A DNA stretch of 64,000 nucleotides. Origin: Ischnura elegans. Lineage: Eukaryota; Arthropoda; Insecta; Odonata; Coenagrionidae. A model generated the notes under the pieces. It saw only the letters and a program-made list of their open reading frames with translations. It was not told where the DNA came from and did not search any database. The position numbers were made by a program, and so were the translations under genes. The stretch is from contig NC_060257.1 of the NCBI RefSeq assembly GCF_921293095.1, positions 65,666,472 through 65,730,471 on the forward strand, in the 5' to 3' direction. This document shows, piece by piece, positions 35,801 to 47,241 of the stretch (position 1 is its first letter; the number at the start of each line of letters is the position of its first letter).

Positions 35801-38560
35801 TTGGTTTCTCGTCGTCACCACGAAGGAGACGCTCGTGTTTTTCAGTAGCGCCTCAAGGAACGAAGAGAAGTTTTCTTTATACACAGGGCATATTTCGTCG
35901 AACCCATCAAAGTAGACGGTCACCTTCTCCTTGGTCCGGCATAAGATTCCGAAGATTTTCTTTACCATTGGGACGTCCTCGTTGTAACGGTTTTTTTTGC
36001 TGATCAGGCGATAGAGAAAATCCTCAACTTTTCCACCTTGAGTGACGTAATCATCACTCCACGTGGAGAGTATATCTTCACGTTCTGTCAACTGCACGAC
36101 TTCTATCCATCTCTCTGGATTATTCACCTTCTCCTCCGAGGCTTTTGTATTTACAAGCACAGATTTGCCACTTCCAGGGTCATCGGCAACCAAAAGATAG
36201 CGTTGTTCATTGACTCGCTGAGAGTGAACGTGGGTAAATTTATTCAACTCGTATCGATAAAAGTGCGCAAACTCCCAACAGTCCCATGGAGTTGATAAAT
36301 CCCTCAGTTCTTTGCATATTTCTTTGCAGTAAGCGAGCTGTGTTGATTGCAATAGCTCATCGTCCAGAAGGAAGTACCGTATCCCTTCAGCTGGTACACT
36401 TGCAAAGTTCCATGGTCGCGCATTGTCAATACCCAGTTCCCTCAAACAACCCTCCCTGGCGTTGAAGATGAAAACAGCATCACTGGTCCTCCATTTCACT
36501 TCTTTGATTTCAGTGGGTCGCACAGTAATTCTTCGAGGGATAAAGCTATGAGGATTTTGTCTCAGTAAGGTATGTCTGCTTTTCACCAATTCCGATTCCA
36601 ACTGACCACCGAACTTTAAAGAGTCCCGGTCGATAAGCCATGACACGTCCTGCTCGTCAACTAAGGCGTTCATGGTAGCTTCTAGTTGATCGTTTCCGAT
36701 CGCCCCCCTTATCACATCTTTTAGAACGCCGTCCCTGCCCTGAAAGTTCACATTTCTATATAAAACCCAAGACTTAGTCTCATCCGATAGATGCTCCCAC
36801 CTGTACTCAATAGGTGCGTGATGAAGGTGCGCTTTGAAGTCTTTTGGGATAAGCAAGACAACGTACTGCTGATGTTTTTGAAATCTATATGCGGGGCAGG
36901 ACTTTCTACACCATTTAGGGTGTTCGCAGAATGATGACCCCATTTCCTCGTCCCAGACAATTGCAAGGGTGGGGAAATTTCCCCTCATCAAATGAGTCTC
37001 GAAGGACGTCTCAGACTTGGCAAAAACGCTCCAGTCCACAGCGACGAGATTTTTACACGATTTTTCTAAGTGGTTTACTCCCAGTGTTAAATTAGATACC
37101 TGGAGATATCCCACCCCGTGATGCGAACTAAATTTGGGTTTCTCTATTTCAGCAACCTCGGCGTATTTTTTCTTGTGTTTTGATAGCAATTCAGGGTGAG
37201 AAAAAAGGTCCACAGTTGGAATGAAATGTCTCGCGTGATTGGCTGCAATGAAATTCCTTATTTCTGCCTCTACGCACAATGAATAAAAGTTGGCGAGGTT
37301 TTCCTCATTCTGGTTCATCCAAGGATTTTCACCGCCCATGCCCTCCAGTTTATGCTTGGTAAGTATTTCAGGTACTCTCACAATCAATTCATGATACTGT
37401 GTTTTCCCTGGATACATTTCCACTAGTTTTATTTCTTCATGACAATATTTCAAGTTTTCACTCAATAATATAGTAGAGGCAATCTCGTCATAGGCAATTT
37501 TAGTTTCACAGTCGGTATTTTTGTAAGGAAGGCCACAGTTCATGAAGACATTGTACAGAACTCGATGGCATAACTCGTGAACGAAGTTGCTCACTACCTG
37601 GGTGTAGGTTTCTAGCGATGCAGACGCGTACACCCGCTTAAGCTTCGGATCCATTACGCCCCGAACCGTAGAAGAGGAGCAAGAGTACACGCACGTTATA
37701 TCACTGCGTTCTAAATCAAAGATCACCTCGAAGTGTGGATCGTCTTGCAGACACTGCATCAGGAGCCTAGCTTCTGGGACCTTGTTGGCGTCATGATAAA
37801 TGTTCTGAATTTTCAATTCTGCCTTATCACATCCACCACGTACCTTTGTTTTCGAAAGCAACTTGTGGATGTGGCAATCGTCCACTACAGTGAAGTATTT
37901 TCCCATTGCACGGTCGAATTGAAACCTAAAATCATCGTTTCGAAACATCACGCCCATTTCTACAATCTCCTCCTCCAAATATTCGAATTTTCTTGATTTA
38001 AGCAGGGCCCAAATATCGTGCTTACGCTTAATAGCCGCAAAGTACAACAAAGAGCATCCATTTTCGTCGACCCAGTACCTGGGACCAGAACGGTTTAGAT
38101 CATCCAAATGTCTAAGCATTTCCTCAATCTCTTGCAGATCTCCTCTTCTGACTCTCTCGTGAAGCTCGTTTCTTTCCGAGACGAGTTCCCGAACGGTCTC
38201 GTCCACTTTTTTCATTGATTGTAGCTTGTCACAAAGCGCCGTTGATAAGGGGTCGGGAAGGATAGAGTCAAATTGGAGGAGAATTTTTACGATGCTGCAG
38301 TGACCTCTGTCGATAGCAAACTCGATAGCTCTTTCTGGAGCGCCCTCAACACGTCGTTTCTCATTGACGTCGACACCACACCAGAGTAGGAGCTCGACGC
38401 ATTCTCTGGAGCCATCCCGCGCCGCCTTCATCATCAAGGTGGTCCCGTCATCGTCAGTACTCTCTTTCAGTCGTTCCCATGCGTCACGCGAAGGCACGAC
38501 CCGCCCTGCGCACGTAGCGTACTTCACTTCCAGGAGATCCTCCAGGAATGAAAGCTCCAT
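32807..38560 (-). CDS. Ankyrin - HExxH - NACHT giant protein, gene A
   Basis: A single 1917-codon frame. Seen in the sequence: ankyrin-like repeats at about 38-100 (DGTTLMMKAARDGSRECVEL) and 165-195 (DENGCSLLYFAAIKRKHD); an HExxH motif at 328-332 (HELCH) with YDEIASTIL 24 residues on; a Cys cluster at 545-555; Walker A at 793-800 (DDPGSGKS, first Gly replaced by Asp); Walker B at 884-889 (FDGFDE); sensor TTR at 916-918; IHRTFGEYL at 1151-1159; a Ser-rich tail at 1872-1917. Known: FDGFDE-type Walker B and the HRTFxEY motif characterise NACHT NTPases of NLR-like sensors, which oligomerise on ATP. Inferred: a cytosolic immune-type sensor with a peptidase-like module; no LRR or WD40 repeats are visible, so the C-terminal ligand-sensing part is unclassified. 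Start: ATG in good context (G at -3, G at +4), preceded by a CTTTCAG acceptor 20 nt upstream. Confidence 0.9.
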   Translation of the reverse strand: MELSFLEDLLEVKYATCAGRVVPSRDAWERLKESTDDDGTTLMMKAARDGSRECVELLLWCGVDVNEKRRVEGAPERAIEFAIDRGHCSIVKILLQFDSILPDPLSTALCDKLQSMKKVDETVRELVSERNELHERVRRGDLQEIEEMLRHLDDLNRSGPRYWVDENGCSLLYFAAIKRKHDIWALLKSRKFEYLEEEIVEMGVMFRNDDFRFQFDRAMGKYFTVVDDCHIHKLLSKTKVRGGCDKAELKIQNIYHDANKVPEARLLMQCLQDDPHFEVIFDLERSDITCVYSCSSSTVRGVMDPKLKRVYASASLETYTQVVSNFVHELCHRVLYNVFMNCGLPYKNTDCETKIAYDEIASTILLSENLKYCHEEIKLVEMYPGKTQYHELIVRVPEILTKHKLEGMGGENPWMNQNEENLANFYSLCVEAEIRNFIAANHARHFIPTVDLFSHPELLSKHKKKYAEVAEIEKPKFSSHHGVGYLQVSNLTLGVNHLEKSCKNLVAVDWSVFAKSETSFETHLMRGNFPTLAIVWDEEMGSSFCEHPKWCRKSCPAYRFQKHQQYVVLLIPKDFKAHLHHAPIEYRWEHLSDETKSWVLYRNVNFQGRDGVLKDVIRGAIGNDQLEATMNALVDEQDVSWLIDRDSLKFGGQLESELVKSRHTLLRQNPHSFIPRRITVRPTEIKEVKWRTSDAVFIFNAREGCLRELGIDNARPWNFASVPAEGIRYFLLDDELLQSTQLAYCKEICKELRDLSTPWDCWEFAHFYRYELNKFTHVHSQRVNEQRYLLVADDPGSGKSVLVNTKASEEKVNNPERWIEVVQLTEREDILSTWSDDYVTQGGKVEDFLYRLISKKNRYNEDVPMVKKIFGILCRTKEKVTVYFDGFDEICPVYKENFSSFLEALLKNTSVSFVVTTRNQERADLEDRLSTLAYTLVPFDKEEQVLFINRVWNAMLNSMPKTEREDKIRAIAEKYECCGYFLEHYYVLHNEEGQDILLHLSVESVGSIKNEDFRREDFDFKMAAEALIENGKSLDDEEGYFSEIPLHTWMLAAVSFQEDLFLENSVSLTFLYHRFVDLKIELYSFEKAKANRIVAGISMNERFVSSMWQILKKFSVFFFLKDKNYQPRNKEIRDMLSVGLVVVREFSIEFIHRTFGEYLLSLWLVEEMDDVCVRKILLDQVLLQDHFARVRKFLDGLLLSEGDYKRGENKKPADINSHLKGHKFVASIRNCFLTAISENRKGIMAFLVKLSGVFSRAVMFSQADDDLKIFKKLSWRVPEFRRRNSFTFCGALVHFAWSENKKETVDCLKTLQNLLLIAESNCLINDVGYLISKEGLWWTGIDLLTLWKNVDCFEMFRWIFSFFLEHKKSLKKALRQYFMCKKSDVFFSFAAHYDFSMLEKLMETILDKRDFRKLLAPSWLNIHYICNKNLVSAWISVSSRGNLVDVTRVWKFLESKLTQRKMTKTFLRRKDEFGLNGLYAALSNSEAPDVGNYVWKVIKSEFSKEECKKLIFESFVAAHKMLRFPWFTDSFMNWLSLTVKNGFLHLGEVKALLLSTYVSGDRAVWNTNDPRISYSLHKMQVILGNASTDEPEKSWSHGILEWMGGQYAWLAPSCFESMRKYSLPLTVSMMHREFGIILPHLMATGLLNDVTLDFDYSIRGICDLRGSSVPAFFLLEYLILLWRQIELELKHFSVDDLVARVKKEWLHMYEKFPVFRVKSGCSSFKSKCFIIPYFFSVLLHFLSKEKVSEILIHAGLYNSSAFFIALSDDRYLPCDTMSFLALYDVARLCMGEEALCRIHSLSDWGKSIILSTILRTQEGSLFEKAVMFINDSHMSHTTDNMTDDHSKLYLLLSYFRDCRSSEAIRNIWSYRFASFSSKVSHGPSSSVSSSTPRASTESSSSSYSSHVSSWDQIDTPL

Positions 38561-39440
38561 TTCAGAGGCTGCGAGGATTCCTGAAAGTAATAATATAAAT
38601 TAACCAGGGATGGCAATTGAAACGAAACGAGAATATTTCGTTTCGACCCGAAGGGTAAGGAACATTTAGGTTTAGTTTCGTTCCCGCACAAAATTATAAT
38701 CACCAAGGCTTTTTGTTCGAACCGGGACGAAACTCAATTCCTGGAAAAAACTAAACTAATTGAAATGCTTCAGCTCATTGTAAAATTTCAACTACAGAAG
38801 TTGAGTGGAGGGGGATATGTAGGAATAGCTACAACCCATTACGTTTGACATACGTGAAGGGAGGTTAAATTATTGAGCTTAAAAATCGAATGGCCAGTTT
38901 GCTTTTATTGTTCTCCTGGTGAAAATATGAATGCCCCATGTATCTTCTGGTAATATCGTGAACCTCTGTTTTATTCAATCATGCTTCGTGCTTGGTATTT
39001 GAATCGTACGTAAACTGTTCGAATGTGAATTACGTTAATCTCCGGTGTGTAACCATAGTCTTTGCTATGTTTCGTCCCAGTGGTTATGTTAGTTTTGACC
39101 CGAAGTAGAACGAAGAAGTATTAACTCCGATTGCATTTCAACCCTGAGTTTAGCTCTCCGGGCATCATTTTGTTTTCGTTTAAATAAGAATTTTACTGGT
39201 TTTGACTTTGGTTTATGTTCGATTTCAAACACTGATCTCAACACTATTAGAGCTAGACCTTCGGGAGAATAAACTATGAATAGTAAACTTCCACTTCTTA
39301 TTTAAATACCGACCCGGTATCGAGTCTTATCGTCATCATCGAGGAGGTCATTGAAAATGACACTACGTGTCGAAAGCCAGAAGTGTTTACGTGTTTTGAA
39401 ATGCCAACAGGGCGTATTTTCATGTCTACAGTTGTGAATA
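38561..39440 (-). promoter_or_regulatory. 5' region of gene A, probable UTR intron
   Basis: Minus strand TTACTTTCAG at 38581-38590 is a splice acceptor 20 nt before the ATG, conserved in B. The upstream sequence aligns with 57803-58705, so promoter and first exon were probably duplicated too. A palindromic GAAACGAAAC ... TTTCGTTTC lies at 38619-38645 and is present in B. Confidence 0.5.
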
Positions 39441-41499
39441 TTTTTATAAAAACCTTAACATTTAAAAGTAGAAATGAAGTAACGAATTAAAATGTCAAGC
39501 TTGACAGTAAAAAAGCCACTTTTCTCAATTCTGAATCTGTCACTATATCATTAGTTGGATTAGCTTAACTTTTGTACTACCCAAACTGATATGGCAAATC
39601 TCAGCTCTGATGACGTGACATTCCTTAAATCGACGGAAAAATATATAAAACGGGTTATTTGCTGTCGATCATGCTTTTCTCTCGCGTGTATTCTATGATA
39701 AAGTTGACCTTTTCTGTACTAATGCAATATCCAGTCGAGTTACGGTACTCACTTATTGTTAACCAGTACACGCTCTTCCTAAGCATCCTGCTTATAACGT
39801 TAAGTCAGTTTAAGTATTCGTGAACAAGGACATACTGCAGCACTATGCGAAGCATAGTTTATAAAGTTGTAAATAGCTAGCAGTGAAAGTTATAAGCATG
39901 AATTACTCTCCAAATTGCTTAGTATTATAACTATTTTACCAAATGTGAAATAAAATGTCAGCATAATCTAGTCAAATACGATCTGCCTACTGGGTTTCAT
40001 GGAAGCAACTCAACACATGATTTGAAAAAAATCGAAATAAGGGTAAAGACGGTAGATTATAAATTTAGAAGTATCGTAAACCTATTATAACCTCAAACGA
40101 GAAATGTTCATAATTAATGCCATAGTTAAATGGCAATAATTTTAAAATATAATTAAATTTAGGTATCATGAGCAATATAGCAACTGAGGCAAAAATGATT
40201 TTCCATCGTAAATACAATTAGTAATAATGTAAAAGTAATACATATTTAAAAATTTTATGAATTTCTTTACGCTTTCCGAATTGCTAACAAAAAATTGGGA
40301 AGAATAACTTGATTGAATTGTGTGTAAGTATATATGAATTTACTACAAATGTACATAAACTACTTAACGTTTAATGAAGTCCCACGTCTGTGGGGGAATA
40401 GAATTACAGTCCATAACGTCAGAACATCGGACAAAGAAATCAATGAAAGATACAGCACAAGTAAGAACCATCCGAATTTTATTCCACACGTGCAGACAGA
40501 GGTCGAGGAATTGGGGGCAGAAAACCAAGCAAGGCGGTCCATTCCAACTGACGACATTCTACCCGACCACCACGTTTCTACCAAACTAAAAAGGCATGGC
40601 CCCATGTTAATGAACCAGATAATTCAAAGTTGATTCGCACCGTAGTGTGGGCTTTCTCCAGGCTGTCCAACTTATCTCTGGGAATTAGGCATATGGAAAA
40701 ATCACGAAATGATATTGATGCAGTAGATTGAAGTGTAACTAAACAAATTGGATCCTTAAGTCGGCCTATAAATTTGTTGTCAACCACCGCGATTTTAAAT
40801 GGGTTTTCAAAAGTTCCAACTCGCATCGCTGACGGAAAAAGCGATCCGCGTTTCACGAAAGAATTAGGTATGATTAGTAGATTTAACCAAATTTGCATAA
40901 ATGAAGACGAGAACTATCAATTTCATAAAAGTCCAATGCTATTACTCGAAATTACAAACATTTTAGTACATGTGTTGGAGAAAAAGTAGTTCGTTTCAAC
41001 TGCCAAGCCGCCGCGGACATTTTTGAGAGCCGTTTAAAATGGGACCGAAATAGCAACAGTAATCTCCCTCCTTTGGGATGCTATTGGGCCTCCTCCATGC
41101 AGTCCCATTGGTTTTCGTTATCTCTAAGACATATTTCAAGGATTAACTTAGGGGGAATAACTGCTGCAACCTAGCAATTGTCTGGGGCGAATGAATGGCA
41201 TCTCAATCCAACGAATATCCTCATCGTGGCGATTGATTTCGACCCGCCAATGCAATACAAGAAAATCGGCGCTAGGTCACGAAAGTTATCCCAAATGGAT
41301 TCAACGCACGCGGACCTATTGACTATGGACGGAAATATATGTGCAAGAGAACAACGTTTTGTGATTCTAGGGAAATGTATCCATCAAATGGTAGGTCTAA
41401 AAAGGACATCATGTGGGTAGTGGTTTTACGAAAAAGAGGAAGAAGAATTCAAAATGAAAGTTGCAAATAACATGAAGGACGGCACATTAAGGTGTGTTT
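39441..41499. other. Unassigned interval between the duplicons
   Basis: No gene recognised. Several open stretches at 40334-41420 of 70-99 codons show no domains. A TATATAAAAC box at about 39645 has no ORF downstream. Confidence 0.35.
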
Positions 41500-42545
41500 C
41501 GCAAGGGACCGAAAATTGTCGATCGAGTTCTTCCATCGAATGCTTAGAGATTACCTCTTATCTCTTTGGCGCTTTGGGGAAACGTGTTTGAGAAAACAAA
41601 GATATGTTAGATACTGAAGTTTTCTTGGAAGATTTACAGGCAAGACGGCGAATTATGCTTGAGAAAGATTTACTGCTTGGCCTAGAGAAGAGTACTGAAT
41701 TGAATTCACCTAAGGCAATAATCTTGGCGGGGAATTATGGATAAAAACGATAATAACGACCGATTAAACGTATTTTTTCTCCTCTTTTTTGTGTTTCTTT
41801 TGCAGAAGCTTATGTTATACTCTCAATTTTATGATTTTTAATCAGAAAAATATTTTTCTGGGCGGAAAATCTTTCATATGTGGACGCTACGTCAGTTTTA
41901 TTATCCTTTTGATTTTGGTAGTTTCTATCAAACTTCTGTGGCCAGTTCGGTAACAATTACCAAACTAGTTAGATAGAATTTATCAAACTGGTTTGGTGAT
42001 TGTTACTGAATTTTTCATTGTGCCACATGATCCGAAAAGTTTAATCAGAATTCGATAGTTCTAACCAAATTTTTTTCCGTGTGGATTCTAATATCGAATT
42101 GAAATCTGAGTAACGAATAAGAGAGCTTATTCGCGCCATGTCTCGGTGATAAGACGTGATTCGTTTGGTCGATGTGGCAATTGCTGAACACCGTCCGCTA
42201 TATTCCTTGTTCCACTGATTGTGAGATTAAAACTGCTCCACAAGACGAAGATTGCGAAATTCTCCGGGTGGGTTTCGCAAGGACCAATATATGACGATCG
42301 AGTTCTTCCATCGAATGTTCAGAGATCGTCTATTATCTCTTTGGCTCTCTGATAAAAAGTCGTGTTTGCGTATACAAAGATAGATACTGTAGTGCTCAAG
42401 GAGGATTTACAAGATATACTCTTGAAAAGGATGTACTCCTTACCCTGTAGTAGAGTACTGAATTGAATTCACCTACCGCAATACTCTTGGCGGGGGAACT
42501 ATTGTTTAAAACGACGATAACGACCGATTAAACGTACTTCATACG
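41500..42545 (+). repeat. Direct repeat, two copies of about 260 bp
   Basis: 41500-41770 and 42285-42545 share CGATCGAGTTCTTCCATCGA, GTACTGAATTGAATTCACCT and CGACCGATTAAACGTA. The spacing is about 780 bp. Class unknown. Confidence 0.7.
41946..42010. repeat. Hairpin between the direct repeats
   Basis: TTCGGTAACAATTACCAAAC pairs with GTTTGGTGATTGTTACTGAA around a loop of about 20 bp; about 20 of 23 positions pair. Confidence 0.6.
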
Positions 42546-43617
42546 ACGGGAAATTAAAATAATATCTAAGTTTAAAATAGCATTTTTATAAAAAAACATT
42601 GTTTAATCGAAAGAAGAAAATTACAGCCTACGGAACCTCAGCTTATTGAAAATTTCAAACATGATTGACGCTAAGGTTTAAACAAGTTTTAAAATTAAAA
42701 TGGAAAAAAGTGATGCGCACAAAGGAATATAAATTTTATACTTTCTGTCAGACTTCGCTAATAAATTACTTAGCGAAAGCGGAAAGAATATAGATCTAAT
42801 ACAGCTTTTTTATCAAGAGCCGTCATAAGTTTCATAAGGCATTCTAAATTAACTGCGTAATTTGCAAACCTAATTTGTCCTGATGCGCAGATATCGGTTT
42901 CTTAACACACTATATTCGTATTTAGTTCTTCATTTTCTCGTTCGTTTATAATATTTTAATCTCTACATTCAATTTGTGTAATATTTTCCTTCAATTTGAA
43001 ATAATTTTGTGGCAAACTTTGTTTATTCAATGGCTGAATCGAAAGGGAGACAGAAAAATTAAAGCGCGAAGTCCAAAATTCCGCTTAGCAATATGCAATT
43101 TTCAAGGCCAATTATAAGAGGAATGCTAAATCGCAATGATCTGTTAAAAATAACAGCAAAGAAAAACAAACATATTATAGGCGCGTATTGTGATTGCATC
43201 GCCTCCAGTAGATTATTGGCAGTGGCCATGCTTGGAACTCCATATTTAATTTTCATTTCTGATGATTACTGCAGATACTGTTCCCATCATCATCATCTTC
43301 TTCAGAGCCGATGAGCCAACCGATTGCATCACCTGGTGAAGACCCCGAGAATTTCTTCCACTAGATCATGGTCAATGAATACGGTCATCAAAACCCGACC
43401 AATCAAAAATGACGATAACATACGTCAGAAAAGGAAACATTGCAAAATCTTTCATGGACAACTTATTCTCATCCACACACCTTGCCTTTTACTTGGACCA
43501 CTTCCCCCATATACGAGGGTAATTCAGACAGTATTTGCCGTTTTAAATAAAAATTAAACCACTAAAGTTAGAGCAATATCATTAGATACACCCTAAAACT
43601 GAAACTTACTTTATTGT
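42546..43617. other. Unassigned interval
   Basis: No gene or known repeat recognised. Confidence 0.35.
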
Positions 43618-43740
43618 CCCCCATAGTCACCAAATCGATTCAACCACTTATCGTATCTTTTAACAGCCATCATGTATGAGGAGTTCCGAAGTGAAGCTAG
43701 GTTATTTTTTGATCGGCATGTAGTCGTCAACATTGATTTT
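43618..43740 (-). pseudogene. Mariner transposase C-terminal scrap
   Basis: The minus strand reads LASLRNSSYMMAVKRYDKWL then NRFGDYGGQ and stop, the KRYDKxLNxxGDYVEK ending of mariner transposases. About 35 codons remain. Confidence 0.65.
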
Positions 43741-46675
43741 AATAAATGGTTAACTCTGATGATAAATCAACACTTGATCCGTCGGCGTTGTTATTGTAGC
43801 TCTGAACGCAGAGTCCTCTGGATTGTAGATAATACACTACATAGTTAATCCTGTGATACATGAATAACCCAATGAGGGAGTAGTGTAGAGATCTGCGATC
43901 CAGAGGACTTTGGAACTTGTGACACACCGAGCGGTGTCGTCGAAAACACGAGTCTGGCGCAGGTCTTTGTGCTTTTTGGTCTCTCACCAAAATGGCCGCC
44001 GGGCCACCCACATCCTACGTTTTTCTTTTCATTAGCTAGAAATGAGCTTCCACAAAGTTGAGCCGGAGGAAATAGAGATTATCTATGACATAGGATTCCA
44101 CTTATAGCTTGCTTCCAAAATAAATGCATTTGTAAAGAATAATATGCAAGAGGATACGTTTACTGGTTTCAGAAAAATGTTCCAATAAAAATGAGAAACT
44201 AATACTCACCTCCAACGAATGCATAAAGTATAAAATTCGTGGACCATTTCTTCGAGATCCGATTGGTAACAAATCAGGGTTAGTGTAGACCTTTATGAGC
44301 TTCTGATTTGTTGATGACAATGGAAGACACTAACACTGCGTTATAATGCCACAGCAAGAGTGAATGGCAACTGGAAACACACTTTTTGATCGGCAAATCT
44401 TCTACGGAGCCGGTGATTAGGGACAAGAGATAGCATTGTCTAAATGGAAAAAAAATGTTATCGCGGATGAGTCAGTGCGCTCAATGAATCATTTTTGTAG
44501 GATTCACCACCCAAGCAGATCTCAATATTCCAATGACATCCAGACAACATTGTAGGTGTAAACATATGACACCCGAGCAAGATCCACGTTAATCCAATTA
44601 AAGTTGCCTGGATATCTGTCTAATATCCAAACCTTTTAATTTTTTCTAAATCATTGTAAATTAATTCAGTGTGTATTTCTTCGCATTAATACGGAAATTA
44701 TCATTCAACGTTCTATGCGAAAAATCCAAAGAGAAAAAAATCGTTGTCCTTGACCAGGATACGAACCTGGATCCCTCTATTTCCGTTTGAGTGCTTCAGA
44801 CAGTCAAGTCTGTCGATATTTTTGGAGACTGCAGTATGGACTGCTGGGTATACATTCTACAGAATGCCAAATCGTGGGAACATCGCCACAGCCGGAGAGC
44901 AAGGCCCGGACTTGGAACACGTAGAGGTTTTCGCTCTTGACTAGGTCAAGTATAACGGGATTAACCACGGTGATAACTTTACGGGAGTCACCCGCAATGT
45001 AACGTCCTGAAAAAAGTATTTTTTATGTTTTCAGATGGCCAACCTCGCTCATAAAAAGTTCACTAATTGGAATCAAACAAAACATTCACGTGGCCAGCAT
45101 TGGTTGCTTTTCTTTTGGATTTGAAAGGCCCTCAGCGCAGAGTCTAGCGTTCCAAGTTTTAGTCCAGGTTCCGGTAAAATAGTCTTGCTCAATTTGTATT
45201 AATCAATTTTACAATATAAAAACAACAATTGTACCTTTATTTTATCCGAGACATATAAAATATCGTAATTTATTCTACTAAGTACTATAAAATAGGTATT
45301 ATTACTTCGATTTTTTGTATGATAAAACTATTCTATTCATTTATGCTCACGTCACAAAATTTCGCCACCTTTAATCATTCAACTTCAAAGCAATGACATC
45401 ATGGGCAAATGAAAAGAAAAACTTTGTACTTTCCCACCAATTTATTTTCACGGTACTACTAGAGAAACGACGAGGCGGCGCACAGTCGTCCCACCTCGAA
45501 AAAAGCTGGCCAAAATTAATGACGTCGTAATTTTACTTAAAATAACATCAAAAGAAGTAGTCCCTTGCTGATTTTGATCGTTTGAATCTGATTTTGTCAT
45601 TATTTTTACGATATCTCTTTATTTAAGCATTTTTTGAGATGTTATTATTAAACCAATTTTTGGAAAATCTCGATATGGATGTCATTGCGATTGGCGTTAA
45701 CTTGGTGTTCACAGAGAGTTTAAAATAGTATCATTTTAAGGTAAAACATGTAAAAATTGTAGTCAAAAGCCATTTTAAAATTTACGACATGAAAATGGTG
45801 AAATTCGAACCCGCGACCATCAGCATAGTCGGTGACATACCAAAATCGGAAAAAATACTCACACTCACTCATTTTTTGCTTCCATGCATTTGATAAGTCA
45901 CATTAGATGAAATAAAATGACTGATATTAAGAACATTGAAGGTAATAATGGTTGAATAGCAATAAAATCGCTTTCAAGTATCACAAAATTTTAAAATAAT
46001 CGTCGTCCAATGTCACCCCATCGTACTCATTGTCGCTCTGCGAATCACTTAAAATTAGCACATTTTCACCTCACCCGGTAGGCTGATCTCGTTTTTTTGC
46101 AACTCCTGATGTAAGTAAAATGTATGATTCAGATATTTAAAGGAGTCTTTGAAAGATATATTCATAATTTAACAATCTAAAGGATTTTCTTGTACGCTGC
46201 TTGCGGAATTTCCTCATGTTCCTGGCCTCCAATGCTTCTTCCTCCGTTAAAACTTAAATTGCCTAAAAGCATTCTTCAGAAAATGCTTTTTTATGTATCA
46301 GCACTTTATGTACCATGAGCAACATATAATACCAACCATAATCGATGTACAGCTCAGCTATTTCCATGCAGTACTGGCTGAATGCTTCATTATTTATCTC
46401 ATAGCCGCAGTATATATATTTTAATATCACTGAAAGTCAATGGATAAGTCTTTCATTGATACCTATCATGAAAATTGAAAATCACATTAATAAATACATT
46501 TCATACACATAAAGCATTTGTTCGTAGATTTATCAAAATTATTGAAACCGGTCCAATATTTCTTACTTATTGAGTACAATTTTATATTTACACGTAATTT
46601 CAATTTGTTCAGAAATAAAATCCTGAATTAAAACTATACTTTTAAAAATATAATGATTGAGATTAAAGAATGATT
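43741..46675. other. Mostly unassigned interval
   Basis: No gene established. At 44205-44325 (minus) an open stretch ends at the strong donor-like GGAG/GTGAGTATT and could be an isolated exon. At 45791-45838 (minus) CGCGGGTTCGAATTTC resembles a tRNA-type B box, perhaps a SINE fragment; no A box was found. Confidence 0.3.
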
Positions 46676-47241
46676 ATTTTTACACACTGCATATATTCGC
46701 CGACAGTGCATGCACGGTAATCATTTGCACTCACTAGAAGCGAGAGGGAGATATTGATATACTTTTGGAGGAAATTTCGTTTCCTTCTGAATCCAGCGTT
46801 TGAACGTCTCTTTGAAATGCTCATCTGTCCTCGAGGTTTGATTCCACTTTATCAGGTATTTCGGGAAAACATTCTTCGCATAAAACGCGTCATAATATTT
46901 TTGCCATCCTTGATTTCATTCAGTCGAAATCTTTTTTTCAAATATTCCACGACATATTCCTTCTCCTTCGCTTTTGAATATTCTTTTCTCTCTGCATTTT
47001 TATTGTACGCCGCAAAGTACGAAAAAATTTCCCCCTCCATAATTCAAATTTAAACGGTGTATTTACGGCTGAAACGATGAATGTGATTTATGAAAGTAGT
47101 CTTTTTTTAACGAATAATAACCCGGAAAGCATGAGTTGACACTGAATAAAAGATATACAAGCTTATATAGACTTGCTTCTCAGTTTCCGGAGTATCCTGA
47201 AATTTGCATACCAAACATTGGCAAACCAAGTGCTTTAATCA
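46676..47241. repeat. Duplicon B, left block part 1
   Basis: It aligns with 28070-28645 and is followed by the long-TIR element; alignment resumes at 49625. Confidence 0.85.
46721..47040 (-). pseudogene. Small basic-protein ORF, duplicon B copy (frameshift)
   Basis: It starts MEGEIFSYFAAYNK and is open to residue 62. A run of seven A in A (GGGAAAAAAATTC, plus strand) is GGGAAAACATTC here, a 1-base loss that shifts the frame; after it the conserved ending QYLPLAS continues in another frame. The break differs from the one in A, so the two copies decayed independently. Confidence 0.45.

Noticed and set aside
33798..38603. Plus-strand open frames inside gene A (for example 34527-34910, 35755-36003)
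   Set aside because: They are antisense shadows of the long minus-strand frame, with no domains of their own; the same holds inside gene B.
39640..39700. TATATAAAAC promoter-like box on the plus strand
   Set aside because: No coding sequence follows on that strand; TA-rich boxes are common here by chance.
44205..44325. Minus-strand exon-like stretch with a strong donor
   Set aside because: The donor is good, but there is no clear acceptor, second copy or protein family; kept only as a note.
44745..44790. tRNA-like T-arm (reverse complement CCAGGTTCGTATCCTGG)
   Set aside because: No A box, anticodon arm or acceptor stem could be placed; not called as a tRNA.
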